Source: an uncultured Ruminococcus sp. (lineage in GTDB: Bacteria; Bacillota; Clostridia; Oscillospirales; Ruminococcaceae). From it: 9,314 bases of DNA. This document shows positions 6,601 through 9,314 of the stretch, one piece after another; positions within the stretch are counted from its first letter, which is position 1; each line of letters begins with the position of its first letter. The stretch is from the NCBI GenBank assembly GCA_900554975.1, contig USJI01000022.1, positions 1 to 9,314 of the forward strand, in the 5' to 3' direction. Position numbers and translations under genes: made by a program. Below the pieces are notes generated by a model. It did no database searches. It worked only from the letters and a program-made list of their open reading frames with translations, and had not been told where the DNA came from.

Positions 6601-7008
6601 TTCGTGGTACTGTTTCAGAAGTTCAATGTCAGCTCTCGGCTTGCTGTAAAATCCTTCTGTATAGCCTCTGGAAACTATTTTTACAAGATTCTGGTAGCCT
6701 GTTTTGTTTTTGCAGAGCAGAATGAGATGATACGGGTGACTGTCAAGCTTTGCTTCTCTGTCAAAGCGTGTTCTCGGAGCAACATATATTTCACAGCCGA
6801 TTATGGGCTTGATTCCGGCTTCAACAGCAGCCTTATAAAAATCGACAGCTCCGTACATTACTCCGTGGTCTGTGATAGCAATAGCTTTCTGTCCCATTTC
6901 AGCTGCTTTGCTTACCAGCCGGTTTATGCGGCAGGCACCGTCAAGAAGGCTGTATTCACTATGGACATGGAGATGTACAAAGCCGTTATAATTTTCTTTA
7001 TTATTCAT
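3664..7008 (-). CDS. dnaE: DNA polymerase III subunit alpha, DnaE type
   Basis: Replicative DNA polymerase subunit, 1114 residues in the main frame. Domains in order: N-terminal PHP domain with HLHVH (12-16) and ITDHG (45-49); C-family polymerase core with GPGRGSGAGS (about 361-370), catalytic Asp406 and Asp408 in PDFDIDF, and the third catalytic Asp556 in KMDFLGLR; the YQEQVM and YGRADLVRRAMAKKK segments (about 670-702); SHAAAYAYLAYQTAYLK (about 758-775); a helix-hairpin-helix segment (about 873-899); and an OB fold (about 990-1065). No proofreading exonuclease domain is present, so this is not PolC, which Firmicutes usually encode separately. The ATG at 7008 overlaps the whiA stop by 8 nt, suggesting translational coupling; only a weak GGTG precedes it. 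A TTG at 7041 is an alternative start. The frame ends about 44 codons early through an apparent frameshift. Confidence 0.95.
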   Translation of the reverse strand: MNNKENYNGFVHLHVHSEYSLLDGACRINRLVSKAAEMGQKAIAITDHGVMYGAVDFYKAAVEAGIKPIIGCEIYVAPRTRFDREAKLDSHPYHLILLCKNKTGYQNLVKIVSRGYTEGFYSKPRADIELLKQYHEGLICLSACIAGEVPGKLLNGDYEGARKTALEYQEIFGEGNYYIEIQDHGIKEQKQILPLLCRLSRETGIPMVATNDVHYIEKEDAEVQNLLMCIQMKKTVFEPNPLKFQTDEFYLKSTDEMRELFTGIPEAVENTCKIAEKCNFEFEFDVIKLPKFHIDGIVNNTEYFKNLCFDGLKKKYGQSPPENALERMKYELSVIINMGYVDYYLIVWDFIKYARDHDIPVGPGRGSGAGSICAYCIGITSIDPLKYNLLFERFLNPERVSMPDFDIDFCVKGRQQVIDYVVGKYGKDKVSQIIAFDTLKARAAIKDTGRATGLPIKFRNDVSALVPKSVNITIAEALKISPELKQLYDSDYSAHKLLDMSMKIEGMPRNDTVHAAGVLISGVPVTDIVPVKKSGDAVITQYTMSGLESLGLLKMDFLGLRNLTVIKHCSEDIRKAEPDFDISRIPTDDKAVFEMMSAGKTTGVFQFESTGMRRVLSQLVPESIEDLIAVVSLYRPGPSESIPKYINNKHNPDKITYKHPLLKNILDVTYGCIVYQEQVMEICRTLAGYSYGRADLVRRAMAKKKHDVMEKERHSFIYGDTDSEGKISCTGALANGVSEQTANEIFDEMSGFASYAFNKSHAAAYAYLAYQTAYLKCHYMKQYMSALMSSVLDNTDKLIEYAEECRFNGIAVLRPDINKSSAYFTSEHDGIRYGLLAIKTLGLGVINEIIKERSLNGNYKSFHDFCKRTAQLSISKVSAEYLIKAGAFDGLGANRRQLMNNYEYLMESTADISRSNIEGQMGLFSSETGSAESEFQFSPEDEYRYADLLCFEKFATGMYISGHPCDPYKTALRLMRIADAKTISSNLSEGIYENGKAVSFLGAMDDITVRYTSAGKKMGFLNLQDTSGSVSFTLFPETYAKYEKKLVYGNLIYITGKVSKKASYSDSLICDVLFDEQEFSDILSRKILCIKTDSKHKADILSTAEIMKKYPGMK

Positions 7009-7924
7009 GTGACACCATATTTTTTCGTATATTTTCAGCAAATCCGGCTATTTTCTGAAATCTTCTTGTAACGCCTGAGCGTCCGATAGGTTTTGAAAGA
7101 AGTTCTCCTATTTCCTGAAGACTTGCTTCGGGATTTTCAATTCTCAGCAATGCTGCTTCCTTCAGGTCTGCCGGAAGATTGTCAAATTCGTCCTGCTCTT
7201 TTATGAATTCTATATCGCTCAGCTGACGCATTGCGGCAGAAATGACCTTGTCAATGTTTGCTGAATCACAGTTTGCAATACGGTTTGCCTTGTTGCGTAC
7301 GTCTTTATATATTTTTATATTCATAAGATCTATCGTGCTTTGCCTTGCCCCGATAAACGTAAGTATGTCCTCTATGTTTTCACTGTCCTTTACGTACAGC
7401 ACAGGGTGACCTTTTCTCTGCGTCCTGCCGCCGCTTATGCCAAGGCTCATCAGTATATCGTGAAGGTCGAGGTAAAGCTGTTCTTCCGGGACGGAAAATT
7501 CCAAATGATATTCTTTATATGGGTCACTTACACTTCCGCAGATAAAAAAAACTCCCGCAAGAAAAACGTTAAGACTGTTGTTTACAATATGCCGAAGATT
7601 TATTTCACGCTTTTGCGTTTTAATACTGTATGTATCTGTTATCATCTTTACATTTTCTTTGCCGGAGACCGAAACGGAATAAACAGTCTGACCGCTTTTT
7701 TTTGTTCCGGTTTCAAGGCTGAATACAACCTTGCCATTAAAAACACTTTTCATAAGGTGGGTGAACAGTTCAGCAAATCTGCTGCATTCAGTTGAAAAAG
7801 CTATATGCTCATCACTGAAATTTTTGCAGTAAAGCAATATTCCGTAAAGACAGGCATAGCGTTTGTCCTTATCCGTTATGCCTGCACAAAGTTCTTCCTT
7901 GACGTCATTTGAAAACGATGCCAA
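7001..7924 (-). CDS. whiA: WhiA-family DNA-binding regulator
   Basis: A 307-residue WhiA. The N-terminal two-thirds has the LAGLIDADG homing-endonuclease-like fold without nuclease function: the signature region FLAGVFFICGSVSDP lies at 121-135, followed by YHLEF (139-143). Next comes the conserved segment NRIANCDSANIDKVISAA (214-231), then a C-terminal helix-turn-helix with PEASLQEIGELL (266-277) and GRSGVTRRFQKIA (281-293). WhiA controls sporulation septation in Streptomyces; in Firmicutes it is nucleoid-associated and affects division and chromosome segregation. Translation starts at a TTG: no ATG fits, and a perfect AAGGAGG lies 8 nt upstream. The gene sits 13 nt after rapZ and overlaps dnaE by 8 nt, so it is part of one operon. 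The gene yvcK, often found between rapZ and whiA, is absent. Confidence 0.96.
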   Translation of the reverse strand: MASFSNDVKEELCAGITDKDKRYACLYGILLYCKNFSDEHIAFSTECSRFAELFTHLMKSVFNGKVVFSLETGTKKSGQTVYSVSVSGKENVKMITDTYSIKTQKREINLRHIVNNSLNVFLAGVFFICGSVSDPYKEYHLEFSVPEEQLYLDLHDILMSLGISGGRTQRKGHPVLYVKDSENIEDILTFIGARQSTIDLMNIKIYKDVRNKANRIANCDSANIDKVISAAMRQLSDIEFIKEQDEFDNLPADLKEAALLRIENPEASLQEIGELLSKPIGRSGVTRRFQKIAGFAENIRKNMVSHE

Positions 7925-7932
7925 TCAGAAAA

Positions 7933-7939
7933 CCTCCTT
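7933..7939 (-). promoter_or_regulatory. Strong ribosome binding site that fixes the TTG start of whiA
   Basis: AAGGAGG lies 8 nt before the TTG at 7924. It overlaps the rapZ stop codon: the TAA at 7938-7940 supplies its first two A bases. Ribosomes finishing rapZ therefore end on the whiA ribosome binding site, which suggests coupled translation. Confidence 0.85.
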
Positions 7940-8831
7940 ATGTTCTGTAATAGCTTATATCTTTGTTTATATCCCTGTGGCTTTTCTGAACTCTCAGACC
8001 CTGTTTTGTCAGGTAGTCAGAAATAAGCTCTGTGAAGGTTATCGAACGGTGCTTTCCGCCTGTACAGCCGAAAGCTATTACAAGCTGGCTTTTTCCCTCG
8101 TGAACATAAAGCGGAATAAGAAAATCAAGCAGATCCTTTATTTTGTCAAACAGTATTCTGGACTGCTCAAAGCTCATTACATAATCCCTGACACTTGAAT
8201 CACAGCCAGTCATTGCACGAAGTTCCTTGATATAATAAGGATTCGGAAGACATCTTACATCAAAAACAAGGTCAGATTCAGTAGATACGCCATATTTATA
8301 TCCGAAAGACATGATTTTGATTATCATGGAATCGCTGTTCTTTTCAAGGAAAAGACCTTTTATTTCCTCCTTGAGCTGGGAAGTTGAAAGATAAGATGAT
8401 TCAACGTAATAATCGGCAACTTCTCTCAGCGGACTTAGCTGCTCTCTCTCAAACGCAATTGCTTTATGCAGGCAGCTTCCGAATTTTTCGTCAAGAGGGT
8501 GTTTTCTTCTGGTTTCCTTATATCGTTTTATAATTACCTCGTCATTTGCTTCGAGATAAAGTATCTTCACATCAAGTCCGTCAGTATCCTTGAGCATCTT
8601 CCAGCGGTCAAAAACTTCGCCGAACATATCGCCGGAACGTATGTCAACAGCGACGGCAACCCTGTCCAGCTGACCGTTTGAGTGCATACATATATCGGCA
8701 AATTTTGTAAGAAGCTGAGGAGGAATATTGTCTATACAATAAAATCCTATGTCCTCCAAAACGTTCATGGCACATGATTTTCCGGAACCTGACATACCTG
8801 TTACTATAATAAACTGCATAGCATTTCGCAT
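7938..8831 (-). CDS. rapZ: RapZ (YvcJ) family nucleotide-binding protein, RNase adapter
   Basis: A 297-residue P-loop protein. Visible features are the Walker A motif GMSGSGKS (12-19), the FYCIDNIPPQLL segment (30-41), the likely Walker B strand VAVAVDIRSG (58-67), and the C-terminal family signatures FDVRCLPNPY (190-199), TGCD (208-211) and FGCTGGKHRS (254-263). In E. coli RapZ binds the GlmZ and GlmY small RNAs and directs RNase E, controlling amino-sugar synthesis. In Firmicutes the protein (YvcJ) binds and hydrolyses ATP and GTP, and its role is less clear. Being downstream of murB suggests a link to cell-wall precursor supply, which is inference. ATG at 8831 is the nearest start to a GAGGAGGG ribosome binding site, but the gap is 21 nt and contains a hairpin. 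Met5 (ATG at 8819) is a possible alternative start. Confidence 0.94.
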   Translation of the reverse strand: MRNAMQFIIVTGMSGSGKSCAMNVLEDIGFYCIDNIPPQLLTKFADICMHSNGQLDRVAVAVDIRSGDMFGEVFDRWKMLKDTDGLDVKILYLEANDEVIIKRYKETRRKHPLDEKFGSCLHKAIAFEREQLSPLREVADYYVESSYLSTSQLKEEIKGLFLEKNSDSMIIKIMSFGYKYGVSTESDLVFDVRCLPNPYYIKELRAMTGCDSSVRDYVMSFEQSRILFDKIKDLLDFLIPLYVHEGKSQLVIAFGCTGGKHRSITFTELISDYLTKQGLRVQKSHRDINKDISYYRT

Positions 8832-8833
8832 CT

Positions 8834-8858
8834 GTCTGAAACAGACGCTTTCCCTCCT
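8834..8858 (-). promoter_or_regulatory. rapZ ribosome binding site followed by a spacer hairpin
   Basis: AGGAGG (8853-8858) lies 21 nt before the ATG at 8831, far beyond the usual 5-10 nt. Within the gap, GTCTG and CAGAC (8834-8846) form a perfect 5-bp stem with a TTT loop. Folding removes 13 nt and leaves an effective spacing of 8 nt. No in-frame ATG, GTG or TTG lies at closer spacing. Confidence 0.65.
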
Positions 8859-8864
8859 CTGAAT

Positions 8865-9314
8865 TTATTTTAGAATTATCGGTTCAAGCTCAAGGCTGTA
8901 ACCTGTTTTTTCGAGTACTGTTTTTTTCACTTCATCAGTAAGTTTTATAACATCTTCAAATGTTGCATTGCCTCTGTTTATGACAAATCCGCTGTGTTTT
9001 TCGCTGACCTGTGCCCCGCCGTATGTTAGACCTTTCAGTCCGCACTGTTCTATCAGAAGCGATGCATAGCTTCCCTCAGGACGTTTGAATGTGCTTCCTG
9101 CACTCGGATATTCAAGCGGCTGTTTGTCAAGTCTTTTCTGCATAAGCGTTTTCATTTCAGCCTGTATTTCGTCATGATTTCCTTTTTCAAGTCTGAGTGT
9201 CATGTCGGTTATGATATTATCCGGATTTTCTGCAAATACGCTGTGTCTGTATGAAAGTTTCATCTCGTCAGCATTTACTGAACGTGTTTCTCCCGAAGCG
9301 TCAATGTAATCCGC
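8865..9314 (-). CDS. murB: UDP-N-acetylenolpyruvoylglucosamine reductase, C-terminal part
   Basis: The 3' half of murB; the frame is open through the window edge at 9314, so the N-terminal FAD-binding part is missing and 149 residues remain. MurB is a flavoenzyme that reduces UDP-GlcNAc-enolpyruvate to UDP-MurNAc with NADPH, the second committed step of peptidoglycan precursor synthesis, in the cytosol. Visible hallmarks are LSYRHSVF (a substrate-region motif), the PLEYPSAGSTFKRPEG segment carrying the proton-donating serine, the GLKGLTYGGAQVSEKHSGFV segment, INRGNAT, and the C-terminal LELEPIILK segment with the conserved glutamate. The SAGSTFKRP form and the absence of an inserted domain fit the type II enzymes of Firmicutes. 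The ATG at 9263 is an internal methionine, not the start. rapZ follows after 33 nt. Confidence 0.96.
   Translation of the reverse strand, partial: ADYIDASGETRSVNADEMKLSYRHSVFAENPDNIITDMTLRLEKGNHDEIQAEMKTLMQKRLDKQPLEYPSAGSTFKRPEGSYASLLIEQCGLKGLTYGGAQVSEKHSGFVINRGNATFEDVIKLTDEVKKTVLEKTGYSLELEPIILK

Overview
The window reads as one stretch of a low-to-mid GC Firmicutes chromosome, most likely an anaerobic clostridial gut or rumen bacterium of the Ruminococcus/Oscillospiraceae type. The evidence is the gene order murB-rapZ-whiA-dnaE-pfkA, strong AAGGAGG ribosome binding sites, a DnaE-type (not PolC) polymerase subunit, a SpoIIM-family protein, and a folate ECF transporter gene behind a tetrahydrofolate (THF) riboswitch whose sequence resembles the Eubacterium siraeum example. 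The genus-level placement is inference. Every supported gene lies on the minus strand, so transcription runs from high to low coordinates.

In transcription order: (1) 9314-7001 holds the 3' part of murB (peptidoglycan precursor synthesis), then rapZ and whiA. Spacing is tight: 33 nt from murB to rapZ, then 13 nt from rapZ to whiA, with the rapZ stop codon inside the whiA ribosome binding site. (2) dnaE follows with an 8-nt overlap with whiA. Its reading frame stops early at 3664, but another 43-44 codons of convincing DnaE C-terminus continue in the -1 frame to 3536. (3) pfkA (glycolysis) has its own TTGACA/TAAAAT promoter at 3470-3497. (4) After pfkA comes a 110-nt THF riboswitch, a ribosome-binding-site sequestering hairpin and folT. 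The true folT start is 2232; a longer reading frame running back through the riboswitch is an artefact. (5) A consensus promoter bracketed by a perfect 13-bp inverted repeat precedes proC. It is followed by a SpoIIM-family membrane protein gene and, at the very edge, the ribosome binding site of a further gene outside the window.

The first block combines cell-wall synthesis, an RNA-binding or nucleotide-signalling ATPase, a WhiA regulator and replication. The remaining genes are metabolic (glycolysis, folate uptake, proline synthesis) plus one sporulation-type membrane protein. I found no mobile elements, CRISPR arrays, tRNAs or rRNAs, and no wholly novel system. The items most worth attention are the dnaE C-terminal frameshift, the fully readable on/off mechanism of the folT riboswitch, the inverted repeat around the proC promoter, the hairpin inside the rapZ ribosome-binding-site spacer, and the altered allosteric residues of the phosphofructokinase.
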